From assembly GCF_014200605.1 (NCBI RefSeq), contig NZ_JACHCE010000002.1:611300-675299 (forward strand): DNA of 64,000 nucleotides, in the 5' to 3' direction. The notes under the pieces were generated by a model. That model searched no databases and was not told where the DNA came from. It saw only the letters and a program-made list of their open reading frames with translations. This stretch comes from Pedobacter cryoconitis. Lineage in GTDB: Bacteria; Bacteroidota; Bacteroidia; Sphingobacteriales; Sphingobacteriaceae. A program made the translations under genes and the position numbers. Positions 9,345-18,193 of the stretch are shown here, piece after piece; the stretch's first letter is position 1; the number at the start of each line of letters is the position of its first letter.

Positions 9345-9449
9345 CCCCTTAAATATCAGTCATTTAAATGATAAAATTATAAGATTCTGAATATTTAATA
9401 GAATGATAATCAGAATAAAACATATATCAATGTGATGATATTTAAGGGG
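9345..9449. repeat. Long-range nested inverted repeat between SusD (pair 2) and the RNase gene
   Basis: Perfect 14-bp arms CCCCTTAAATATCA (9345-9358) and TGATATTTAAGGGG (9436-9449) enclose 77 bases. Nested inside is a second pair, ATTCTGA (9384-9390) and TCAGAAT (9410-9416). There is no T run after either outer arm, so it does not look like an ordinary terminator. It could fold as an RNA structure in the transcript leading into the RNase gene, or be the footprint of a small non-autonomous element. Confidence 0.6.
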
Positions 9450-9456
9450 ATAGATA

Positions 9457-10890
9457 TTAATTTACATCAAACCAGAGTTTGGTGGTTAAAGCATCTGTTC
9501 CCTGATGTGCTACTGCAGCATTATAAGCATCAGGATTTAAGGACTGCTCTGTACCAGGATAAATAAATCTTACCGGTATTTTGCCATTTAATGATCCTGC
9601 TACTGCCGGTGTCAATATCGGGTAATCCAGTCTTCTCCATTCCGCAAAGGCTTCCAACCCCTGACCAAATAAGGCGATCCACTTCTGGTTCCCTATTGAT
9701 TTTCTGAAATTTGAAGGATTATACTGCACCTCTGGTCTGGCCTGATAAACTGCAATATCTGCCGGAGAGATGCCATACTGCGATAAGGACGCGGCTATAG
9801 CCTGGTTGTAAAGTGAAGCTGCATCCTCGTTTGTAAAACCTCTTGCTGCTGCCTCTGCACGGTCAAATAGTACTTCTGAATAGCTGATAATCACAGCCGG
9901 TGCAGTTGGTGCAAGAAAATAAGCACCTGGTTTTGAAGTGCTGGTTAAGCCAAGGGCAGAAGCATCACCTGGCAGTAATCCATTAGGTACACCTGTATAA
10001 AGCTGGGTTTTAACAGCTTTACTTGCATATACTGGCAGACGCGGGTCATTTAAGGCCGTTAGCTGATCTACAACTGTTTTACTCACCCGGTAATCGTCAC
10101 GGGTGTCAAACAGGTTACTGATTGGATTCTGATTAGGAGAAGCTTTATAATTTAATTGTGCATTCTCCAGATTCGAGCTGATATATGTTCCGCCTTCGGC
10201 TTGTATAGCTGCAATAACCTGTTTTGAAATTTCCGGTTCACGATCAGCAATGCGCAGTGCAATTCTTAAACGTAAAGAATTGGTGAACTTTTTCCAGGAA
10301 GCAATATTATTTGCATAAATAACGTCACCCAAAATTGGTTTTCCAGCAGGGTCTAAACTGGCCTGTGCTGTTTTCAGATCGTTTAAGATGCCAAGATATA
10401 CATCTCTTTGCGTATCGTATTTTGGGGTCAGGTATTGATTAATATCACCGGCCTGTGAATAAGGAACATCACCATAAGCATCCGTTTCTAAGGCAAAGAT
10501 CCATGATTTAAGTACCAGGGCAACACCTTTATAATTGGTATTTCCCTGGGCATCTGCCAGTTTAACCAACTGATTCAGATTGACAATTCCCAGTCGGTAT
10601 CCGGTTGTCCATAAATCCTGAAAAGAGGTATTGCTAAAAATATATCTATCAGGATCTGTATATTGGATTTTGGCCCAGTGCTGTACAAAAAGCAGGCTTG
10701 AGTTCATATTATTGGTAGCACCCCAATAAGTATCTGATGTGTTTTTAATGGCTGCTGTTAACAGAAATTCAGGCTGTGCAGTTGCTGAAGAATTCGGGTT
10801 CACATTGGTTTCATCCAATGCTTTTTTGCAGGATGCTGCTGTAATAAGCAATAGGCCTGACAGTAACAGAGGTATATATTTTGTTCTCAT
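9457..10890 (-). CDS. SusD/RagB-like nutrient-binding lipoprotein (pair 2)
   Basis: 477 residues. Signal peptide with lipobox TAASC (Cys21), then KKALDETNVNPNSS, typical of mature SusD-like_2 proteins. Family landmarks: WKKFTNSLRLRIALRIADRE, SYSEVLFDRAEAAARGF, and NQKWIALFGQGLEAFAEWRR followed by DYPILTPA near the C-terminus. It forms the outer lid of the SusC transporter whose gene ends 5 bases upstream. No polysaccharide-degrading enzyme lies next to this pair; the nearest downstream gene on the strand is the lipoprotein RNase. Confidence 0.93.
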   Translation of the reverse strand: MRTKYIPLLLSGLLLITAASCKKALDETNVNPNSSATAQPEFLLTAAIKNTSDTYWGATNNMNSSLLFVQHWAKIQYTDPDRYIFSNTSFQDLWTTGYRLGIVNLNQLVKLADAQGNTNYKGVALVLKSWIFALETDAYGDVPYSQAGDINQYLTPKYDTQRDVYLGILNDLKTAQASLDPAGKPILGDVIYANNIASWKKFTNSLRLRIALRIADREPEISKQVIAAIQAEGGTYISSNLENAQLNYKASPNQNPISNLFDTRDDYRVSKTVVDQLTALNDPRLPVYASKAVKTQLYTGVPNGLLPGDASALGLTSTSKPGAYFLAPTAPAVIISYSEVLFDRAEAAARGFTNEDAASLYNQAIAASLSQYGISPADIAVYQARPEVQYNPSNFRKSIGNQKWIALFGQGLEAFAEWRRLDYPILTPAVAGSLNGKIPVRFIYPGTEQSLNPDAYNAAVAHQGTDALTTKLWFDVN

Positions 10891-10895
10891 GGAAA

Positions 10896-13800
10896 TTAGA
10901 ATTTGAAGTTAAGATTGAAACCCATTGTGCGTACAGTAGGTAAGCCAAGATCTTCCAGACCTTGTCCGTTACCAGTATTAAAAGCGGACTCAGGATCTAT
11001 GTTAGGAACATTCTTGTGCAGGATAAATAGATTTCTGCCTACGGCCGAAATAGTGGCACTTTGCAGGCCTATAGATTTAATCCATTGTGATGGCAGGGTA
11101 TAGCCTAATTTTATCTCTCTTAGTTTAATATAGGTTGCGCTGTAAACAGAAGCCTCATCTATATTATTGAATGATTTATAATACTGACTAGCTGGTATAA
11201 TAGTATTGTTTGGTGTGCCATCTGCTAAGAATCCTTTGAAGATCATTCCATCGTCATATACTTTTGCACCTCCCGGAGCTGCTGCGCCCGGGCTAACCTG
11301 TACGGCATTACCTGCGGCATTTTTATAATAACTTAGTCCTCCGTTTTCAGTACCGCGTCCCGGAAGGGTAGAAGCTAAAACACCTGTATAAGTCCCTGTA
11401 CTGTTGGTTCCTGAATAAATCTGACCACCAATATGTGCATCAACCAATACGCTTAAACTGATTCTTTTATAAGTGAAAGTATTGGTAATACCACCTAACC
11501 AGTCTGGTGTGTATTTTCCAAGGATTTTTTTAGCAGGACTTGCCTGTGGCGTACCGTCAGCTCCAACAATGATATCTCCGGCAGCATTTCTTGCATAAGC
11601 GGTACCGAAAATTGTTCCATATGGCTGTCCTACAGTTGCCAGGATCTGAACAGACCCGTCCGACCCCAGCTGGTAACTTTTTAAGTCCTTATAAAGTTCT
11701 TTTACTTTACTGCGGTTCATCGAGTAATTCACATTGATGTCCCAGCTAAAGTTTTTTGTTTTAATCGGTGTAACGCCTAATTGAGCTTCAATTCCTTTAT
11801 TGTTAATGGTTCCGCCGTTAACCAGTTTTTTTAGGAAACCAGTGGCCGAACTCACATCCAGACTTAAAATCTGGTTAAAACTGTTGGTATTATATAAACT
11901 TAAGTCAAAACGTAATCTGTTTTTGAAAAAGCCCAGTTCAAAACCTGCTTCTGTTGAATTGGTTGTTTCTGGTTTCAAATTAGGATTCAGATCTGTGTCA
12001 CTCAGGTTTTGCTGTGGATTACTATCAAATGGTGCAGTAAATGCATAGTTGTTATCTAGCTGGTAAGCAAAGGCATCTTTACCCACCTGAGACCATCCAC
12101 CGCGAAGTTTGGCGAAGTTTAAAACATCACCTTTAATATCAAATGCTTCGGTAAGAATTAAACTTGCATTTACTGAAGGATAGAAATAAGAGCGGTTTTG
12201 AGGAGGCAGGGTAGATGACCAGTCATTACGTGCTGTTAAGTTTAAATAGGCGTAATTTCTGAAACCCAGCTGAGCAGAACCAAATGTACTATATACCCGC
12301 TGTTTGTTATAAACGTTAGAGGAGATCAGCGGATCTCTTGAATTACTCAAAGTATAAAGATTGTTAACAGCCAGTTTAGGGGCTTTTTGGTCATTGTTCT
12401 CGATCGTGGTTGTCCGTATATTTCCACCTAATAAAACGTCAAGGTTAAAATCTGAACTTAACTTTTTAGTATAATCCAATCTTCCTTCGGTATTGTTCTC
12501 ACTAAAAGTATAGGCATCTTCTTCGTAAGAACCAAATGGAGTACCGTTAGTTCCATAAGCAATTTTGATCTTTCTGCGGTCTGTATAATAGTCGTTTCCG
12601 GTTCTGAAATTCGCTGATAAACCATCAATGATCTTATAGTTTATTTCTGCACTTCCAATCAGCCTGTTACGGATCTGACCAACAGTATTCTCATAGGCAA
12701 CAAAGTATGGATTACTGTAATAGCTATTATTCCAGTTGATATTATTTCCATTCGCATCTTTGTAGGTCTTTAACTGACTGACATCAACCTGGCGGCCAAA
12801 CCAGGTAAATTGAAGCATGGTACTGCTGGCTCTTTTTCCTCCCGAACCAGGTAAGTTTGCAGCACTGCTGTTCACATAATTGGCTGAGGCATTGAAAGTC
12901 AGTTTTGGGGTTATTTTATAAGTTGCATTTAACAGGAAAGAGTTTTTTGATTGCGAAGAGTTAGGAATAACCCCGGTTTGATCCAGGTTGTTATAAGAAA
13001 AACGTAAATCATATTTATCTCCAGATCCTGAAATCGCAATACCATTATTCAGGGTACGACCTGTATTAAAGAAGTCACGTACATTATTTGGATGTGCAAT
13101 AAATGGTACTGGTACACCATTAGAGTTGAACTGTGGGATTAAACGTCCGTCTAATCTTGGGCCCCAGCTTTCATCTACGCCGTCATTAATACCTCCGCCT
13201 TTACCATCTACATAGCTGAACTGGCCATTAGCACCTTGTCCGTAGGAGTTCTGGTAAGAAGGAATCGTTAATAAAGTAGAGAATGTAGCATTTGAATTTA
13301 CACTGATACCTAAACCCTGACCACTCTTACCTTTTTTAGTGGTAATCAGGATTACACCCGCAGCAGCTCTGGACCCATAAAGGGCAGCGGCATTGGGGCC
13401 TTTCAATACACTCATAGATTCAATATCCTCCGAATTGATGTCTGAAATCGTATTAGCAAAATCACGCGAACCACCTGTGCCTAAATTTTGAGAGTTATCT
13501 ACAGGTACTCCGTCAATCACAAACAGTGGCTGATTATTATTTGATATAGAAGTTTCTCCCCTGATAATAATCCTCGAAGAACCCATATCACCCTGGCTGT
13601 TCGTTACCTGTACGCCAGCTATTTTGCCCGAAAAGGCATTAACCAGGTTGGTTTCTTTTGCTTCGGATAAATCTTTTGACTTCAGCTCCTGCACTGAATA
13701 ACCCAGCGATTTCTTTTCTTTAGGAATGTTTAAAGCCGTAACAACAACCTCACTTAGCGCATTGGAAGACTCCTCCAGTTGTATGGCAATGGTTTTTGCA

Positions 13801-14066
13801 GATGTTACTTTGATTTCCTGATTGCTATACCCAATGGATATAGCTTTGATGATATCATTGGTTTTGGCAGCGATACTGAATTTACCGTTACCATCTGTCT
13901 GGGTACCAATATTTGTCCCTTTAACGATAATACTTACCCCTGGAAGAGGTAGCCCGGTCGATTTTTCTGTGACCACTCCAGAAATTTTTTCTGTTTGTGC
14001 GACAGCAGTCTGTACGATTATAAAGGATAATATGATCCCAAATAAGTATTTGTATGTTTTATACAT
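10896..14066 (-). CDS. SusC/RagA-family TonB-dependent outer-membrane transporter (pair 2)
   Basis: 1056 residues. Signal peptide at about 1-24 (ending QTAVAQ). Carboxypeptidase-regulatory-like domain at about 27-95 (ISGVVTEKSTGLPLPGVSII), junction LSEVVVTALNIPK, plug (QPLFVIDGVPVDNSQ; SVLKGPNAAALYGSRAAAGV), then the barrel, ending MGFNLNFKF. There is no STN domain, so sigma/anti-sigma signalling is not expected. It pairs with the SusD-like gene 5 bases downstream. It is divergent from SusC of pair 3 across an 859-base non-coding region. The substrate is unknown. Confidence 0.95.
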   Translation of the reverse strand: MYKTYKYLFGIILSFIIVQTAVAQTEKISGVVTEKSTGLPLPGVSIIVKGTNIGTQTDGNGKFSIAAKTNDIIKAISIGYSNQEIKVTSAKTIAIQLEESSNALSEVVVTALNIPKEKKSLGYSVQELKSKDLSEAKETNLVNAFSGKIAGVQVTNSQGDMGSSRIIIRGETSISNNNQPLFVIDGVPVDNSQNLGTGGSRDFANTISDINSEDIESMSVLKGPNAAALYGSRAAAGVILITTKKGKSGQGLGISVNSNATFSTLLTIPSYQNSYGQGANGQFSYVDGKGGGINDGVDESWGPRLDGRLIPQFNSNGVPVPFIAHPNNVRDFFNTGRTLNNGIAISGSGDKYDLRFSYNNLDQTGVIPNSSQSKNSFLLNATYKITPKLTFNASANYVNSSAANLPGSGGKRASSTMLQFTWFGRQVDVSQLKTYKDANGNNINWNNSYYSNPYFVAYENTVGQIRNRLIGSAEINYKIIDGLSANFRTGNDYYTDRRKIKIAYGTNGTPFGSYEEDAYTFSENNTEGRLDYTKKLSSDFNLDVLLGGNIRTTTIENNDQKAPKLAVNNLYTLSNSRDPLISSNVYNKQRVYSTFGSAQLGFRNYAYLNLTARNDWSSTLPPQNRSYFYPSVNASLILTEAFDIKGDVLNFAKLRGGWSQVGKDAFAYQLDNNYAFTAPFDSNPQQNLSDTDLNPNLKPETTNSTEAGFELGFFKNRLRFDLSLYNTNSFNQILSLDVSSATGFLKKLVNGGTINNKGIEAQLGVTPIKTKNFSWDINVNYSMNRSKVKELYKDLKSYQLGSDGSVQILATVGQPYGTIFGTAYARNAAGDIIVGADGTPQASPAKKILGKYTPDWLGGITNTFTYKRISLSVLVDAHIGGQIYSGTNSTGTYTGVLASTLPGRGTENGGLSYYKNAAGNAVQVSPGAAAPGGAKVYDDGMIFKGFLADGTPNNTIIPASQYYKSFNNIDEASVYSATYIKLREIKLGYTLPSQWIKSIGLQSATISAVGRNLFILHKNVPNIDPESAFNTGNGQGLEDLGLPTVRTMGFNLNFKF

Positions 14067-14925
14067 ATAAAATTAAATAGCGGAATGATTTTCCGGATTG
14101 AAAAAATGGTGTGTTTGTTTGAAGATCGCTGAACAGCGATTATTTGTTATGCGTTAACAACAGCAGTTTTTCTGCATATAGCTGTAAGACTGCATATATA
14201 GAAGGTACATTGGAGCATGGCTGCTCTTTAAATGATTGTGTAATTGTGTTTTCATCGAATTGTATAATTGGTGTGTTTAGTTTCATCTGTATTTATGATC
14301 CTGTATTCTTTGAAGACTCTGCGTTATCAGAAATGATTAAGGAAACAGATGATAGTAAACCACGATATGGTTTTTTTATAGCTATCACTTATCTTTTCCG
14401 CTTAATGTGGATAGGAGTTAGCACCTTTTACACAGAATAAATGTATATAGGTTGCTAAGACTTCACAGGGCCTTTCCCTCGGTCTTTCTGGATAAGTAGA
14501 AATCAATGAACAACTAAATCGTCTGCAAATATATAAATAAACTACTAAATCTATAGTATTTATTTGTTTAATAGTTTTTCTGATATTATGCAGACAATTG
14601 GCCTGAATTCTTTAGGGAGAATTCATGAATTTCTGAGAATGTCAACTAAAATTGGTTAAACGTTTTAATAAAAAAGAACATTTCCCTTTATAGTGACATA
14701 ATGTAAAATAGTTAATTGCCTGGATAAGGTGATTTCTCAATTTATTGCGTTTTTCATATATTATTTGATGTTTTTTAGCAAAAAACATAATTTTTAATAA
14801 GTAAATGGGTGGTTTTTTTTGTACTACGCATGTAACTTTTATGTTAAAATAATTTAAAATTATTTTTTTTGACTGCTAAATTATTTTATCTTACAGCCGA
14901 ATCACTAATAAAACCTAAATTTTTT
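14067..14925. other. Long AT-rich divergent intergenic region between SusC genes of pairs 2 and 3
   Basis: 859 bases with no gene I can support. Structures seen: a hairpin ATCGCTG-AA-CAGCGAT at 14125-14140, which would be in the 5' leader of the minus-strand SusC; a short direct repeat of CTGCATATA near 14170-14200; a GAATTC pair near 14607-14625; and an ATGTTTTTT/AAAAAACAT hairpin at 14768-14788 upstream of the plus-strand SusC. Both SusC promoters must lie here, probably with long untranslated leaders that could host regulation. I could not place a full promoter confidently. Confidence 0.6.
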
Positions 14926-17900
14926 ATGAAAAAAAGACTACTATTTTTCTGTGTCTTTTTGCTATTTGCTATACAAGTAAATGCGCAAGATAAGACAGTA
15001 ACGGGGACGATCACCTCAAAGTCGGACGGGATGCCACTCCCAGGTGTTACAGTCCGTGTTAAAGGAGCAAAACAAGGAGCGATGAGCGCTACAAACGGAA
15101 GATTTACTATTTCCGCACCAAAAGAATCCACTACACTTGAAGTTAGTTACATTGGTTATGTTGCGCAAAGCGTAACTATACCGGCATCAAACGTTGTTAA
15201 TGTTTCTTTATCCGAAGATTCTAAACAACTGGACCAGGTTGTTGTTACAGCAATGGGAATTTCACGGAAAAAGAATGAGCTGCCATTCGCTGCTCAGGAA
15301 TTGAAGGCTGAAGAAATCACCAGAACAAGAGATATTAATATTGTAAACTCATTAGGCGGTAAAGTTGCCGGTTTAGATGTTAAACGTAGTAATGCGATGG
15401 GCGGATCAACAAATATTGTTATCCGTGGATCTAAATCCATTACTGGTAATAACCAGGCTTTATTTATCATTGATGGTGTCCCTGTATCAAATGCAAGTTC
15501 TAATACTGCCGATCAGACATCAGGTCGTGCCGGTTATGATTATGGTAATGCCGCATCAGATATCAACCCTGATGACGTAGCTTCAATGACTGTGCTGAAA
15601 GGTGCGGCTGCTACCGCATTATACGGATCAAGAGCTGCCAATGGTGTGGTAATCATCACTACAAAAAAAGGAAGTAAAAATGGGACTAACATTACTGTAA
15701 ATAGTGGTGTGACCTTTGGCAAAATCGATAAATCTACTTTTCCAAAATACCAGAAAGAATATGGTCAGGGATATAACTCTCCGGCTACTGACGGAGACGG
15801 TAATGTTGTGCCTACACCGGGTTTCTGGTATAGAGATGTTTTTGGTACTGGTAAAGTAATGACTCCTCAGTTTAGTTCTGATGCTTCATACGGTCCTAAA
15901 TTTGATCCGAATCTGATGATTTATCAATGGGAGTCACTGGACCCTTTTTCTCCTAAATACAAAACAGCTACCCCATGGGTAGCAGCTGCTAATGACCCTT
16001 CAACTTTTTTCCAGACTGCTGTTACTTCTAACCAAAGTGTGAGTATAGACGGAGGTGGTGAGAAAGGTACCTTTAAAATTGGTTACACCCGTAACGATGA
16101 AAGAGGAATATTGCCAAACAGTAAAATCACTAAAAACCTGTTTAACTTCGGGTCTACTTATGAGATTGCTAAAAACTTAACAGTAAATGCTTCCGCCAAC
16201 TATTCTAAAGTTGACGGTTTAGGACGTTATGGTACAGGTTATAGCGGATTAAACCCTATGCAGGGTTTTCGTCAATGGTGGAACGTAGCTGCAGATATTA
16301 AAGATCTGAAGACTGCTTACGAAAGAAACAATAAAAATATTAGCTGGAACTGGGGAGATGCAACTGGTACAGGCCCGATCTATGCTGATAACCCTTATTT
16401 TAACCGTTACCAAAACGTTGCAAGTGATACAAGAGACCATTACTTCGGTAATGCCGGTCTGAATTATAAAGTAAATGACTGGTTTGATGTTGTTGGCCGT
16501 GTATCTTTTGACGGAACTTCGACCATGCAGGAAGAACATATTGCTATCGGAAGTACACAATTACCTCTTTATTCCCGTACTAACGGAACATTTGCGGAAA
16601 CCAACTTTGACCTGTTGCTGAATTTCAACAAAAAAATCTCTGAAGATATTTCATTCAAAGGTTTATTGGGAGCCAATTTACGCCGTAGTAAATTAACAAG
16701 CATTACAGCAAAAACAAATGGAGGTCTGGTTGTTCCTAACCTGTACGCGTTGTCAAACTCAGTAAGCCCGATTGAAGCTCCGCTGGAATTATTGGAAAGA
16801 AGAGCAGTTGATGGTGTTTTTGCAAGTACTACATTTGGTTATAAAGATCTGTTCTTCTTGGATGCAACGATCCGTAGAGATCAGTCTACAACTTTACCTA
16901 CTAATAAAAACTCTTTCTGGTACCCTTCAGTAGCAGGAAGTTATGTGTTCTCTAATTCATTAAAAGACCTGACCTGGTTATCTTATGGTAAAGTGAGGTT
17001 AAACTATGCCGAAGTGGGTAATGATGCACCTCCTTTAAGTGTTTATGATACCTATGCCAAACCAACTGCATTTAATTCTATTCCATTTTTTGCAGTGCCA
17101 GATACCAAAAATAACAATGATTTAAAACCAGAGCGTACTAAAAGTATAGAAGCAGGTTTGGAAACAGCCTTCCTGAACAGCCGTTTAGGGTTTGATCTGA
17201 CTTTCTACAAAACAAATACAGTAGATCAGATTACACCAGTTCAGGTAACTTCTGCAACAGGTTTCTTAAGGAAATATGTGAATGCGGGTGAAGTACAGAA
17301 TAAAGGGGTTGAGGTATCAGCATTCTTTATTCCGGTAAAAACTAAAGACTTCTCCTGGACATTGAACGTAAACTGGTCTATGAACCGCAGTAAGGTTGTT
17401 TCTCTTTTCGAAGGCGTATCCAATATACCTTTGAATTATGCTTCTTCAACAGGTGCGACTGGATTATCAGGTGCTGTTACGTATAATGCTGCAGTTGGTG
17501 AGCCATACGGTATTATCCGCGGAACAAATTATATTTATAAAAATGGCCAGCCGGTTGTAAATGCCAATGGATATTATGCAGCTACAGGAAGTGCCTCAGA
17601 AATTATCGGTGATCCTAATGCAAAATGGATGGGTGGTATCGGAAACACGTTCAAGTATAAAAATGTTTCCTTAAACTTCCTGATTGATATCCGTAAAGGT
17701 GGAGACCTTTGGTCACTGGATCAGTGGTATGGCCAGGGAACTGGTCTGTATGCTGGTTCTGCAGGAACAAATGATTTGGGCAATCCTTTAAGAAATACAC
17801 TGGCTAATGGTGGTGGTATTGTTTTACCAGGTGTTTTAGCTGATGGTACACCAAATACAAAACGTATTGATGTATCTAACTCAGGTAATTCGGCTTATGG

Positions 17901-18186
17901 TTATCCAAACAACCCTCCACGTGCTTCAGCAATCTATGATGCAGGTTATATCAAATTAAGAGAGGTAGCATTAAATTACTCTTTACCTGCTAAATGGGTA
18001 AATAAACTGCGTGCATTCAAAGGAATTGATGTATCACTAATCGGACGTAACCTTTGGATCATCCATAAAAATGTTCCTTTCGCAGATCCTGAAGATGGTT
18101 TAAGTTCAGGTAATATCCAGGGCTATCAGAGTGGATCTTACCCGGCGGTAAGAACAGTAGGTTTCAATGTTAGATTTAAATTATAA
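14926..18186 (+). CDS. SusC/RagA-family TonB-dependent outer-membrane transporter (pair 3)
   Basis: 1086 residues counted from the ATG at 14926, chosen because MKKRLLFFCVFLLFAIQVNA is a clean signal peptide; a start at 14869 would place 19 unlikely residues before it. Carboxypeptidase-regulatory-like domain (VTGTITSKSDGMPLPGVTVR), junction LDQVVVTAMGISR, plug (QALFIIDGVPVSNASS; TVLKGAAATALYGSRAANGV), barrel, and the C-terminal signature VGFNVRFKL. No STN domain. SusD starts 7 bases downstream. The domain layout and C-terminal IGRNLWIIHKNVPFADPE block resemble pair 2 (VGRNLFILHKNVPNIDPE), so the two divergent pairs look like relatives within one SusC branch. Confidence 0.95.
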   Translation: MKKRLLFFCVFLLFAIQVNAQDKTVTGTITSKSDGMPLPGVTVRVKGAKQGAMSATNGRFTISAPKESTTLEVSYIGYVAQSVTIPASNVVNVSLSEDSKQLDQVVVTAMGISRKKNELPFAAQELKAEEITRTRDINIVNSLGGKVAGLDVKRSNAMGGSTNIVIRGSKSITGNNQALFIIDGVPVSNASSNTADQTSGRAGYDYGNAASDINPDDVASMTVLKGAAATALYGSRAANGVVIITTKKGSKNGTNITVNSGVTFGKIDKSTFPKYQKEYGQGYNSPATDGDGNVVPTPGFWYRDVFGTGKVMTPQFSSDASYGPKFDPNLMIYQWESLDPFSPKYKTATPWVAAANDPSTFFQTAVTSNQSVSIDGGGEKGTFKIGYTRNDERGILPNSKITKNLFNFGSTYEIAKNLTVNASANYSKVDGLGRYGTGYSGLNPMQGFRQWWNVAADIKDLKTAYERNNKNISWNWGDATGTGPIYADNPYFNRYQNVASDTRDHYFGNAGLNYKVNDWFDVVGRVSFDGTSTMQEEHIAIGSTQLPLYSRTNGTFAETNFDLLLNFNKKISEDISFKGLLGANLRRSKLTSITAKTNGGLVVPNLYALSNSVSPIEAPLELLERRAVDGVFASTTFGYKDLFFLDATIRRDQSTTLPTNKNSFWYPSVAGSYVFSNSLKDLTWLSYGKVRLNYAEVGNDAPPLSVYDTYAKPTAFNSIPFFAVPDTKNNNDLKPERTKSIEAGLETAFLNSRLGFDLTFYKTNTVDQITPVQVTSATGFLRKYVNAGEVQNKGVEVSAFFIPVKTKDFSWTLNVNWSMNRSKVVSLFEGVSNIPLNYASSTGATGLSGAVTYNAAVGEPYGIIRGTNYIYKNGQPVVNANGYYAATGSASEIIGDPNAKWMGGIGNTFKYKNVSLNFLIDIRKGGDLWSLDQWYGQGTGLYAGSAGTNDLGNPLRNTLANGGGIVLPGVLADGTPNTKRIDVSNSGNSAYGYPNNPPRASAIYDAGYIKLREVALNYSLPAKWVNKLRAFKGIDVSLIGRNLWIIHKNVPFADPEDGLSSGNIQGYQSGSYPAVRTVGFNVRFKL

Positions 18187-18193
18187 GCAGAAT

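Noticed and set aside
9345..9449. Long inverted repeat as a rho-independent terminator
   Set aside because: No T run follows either arm and the loop is 77 bases, so I list it as an unexplained repeat.
11800..12048. Plus-strand ORF within the SusC gene of pair 2
   Set aside because: It is antisense shadow coding; the minus-strand SusC frame is continuous and its motifs are unambiguous.
14144..14440. 98-codon ORF in the gap between the divergent SusC genes
   Set aside because: Composition is Cys/Ser/Phe-rich without any recognisable motif, there is no good start context and the region is AT-rich leader DNA; it looks like chance.
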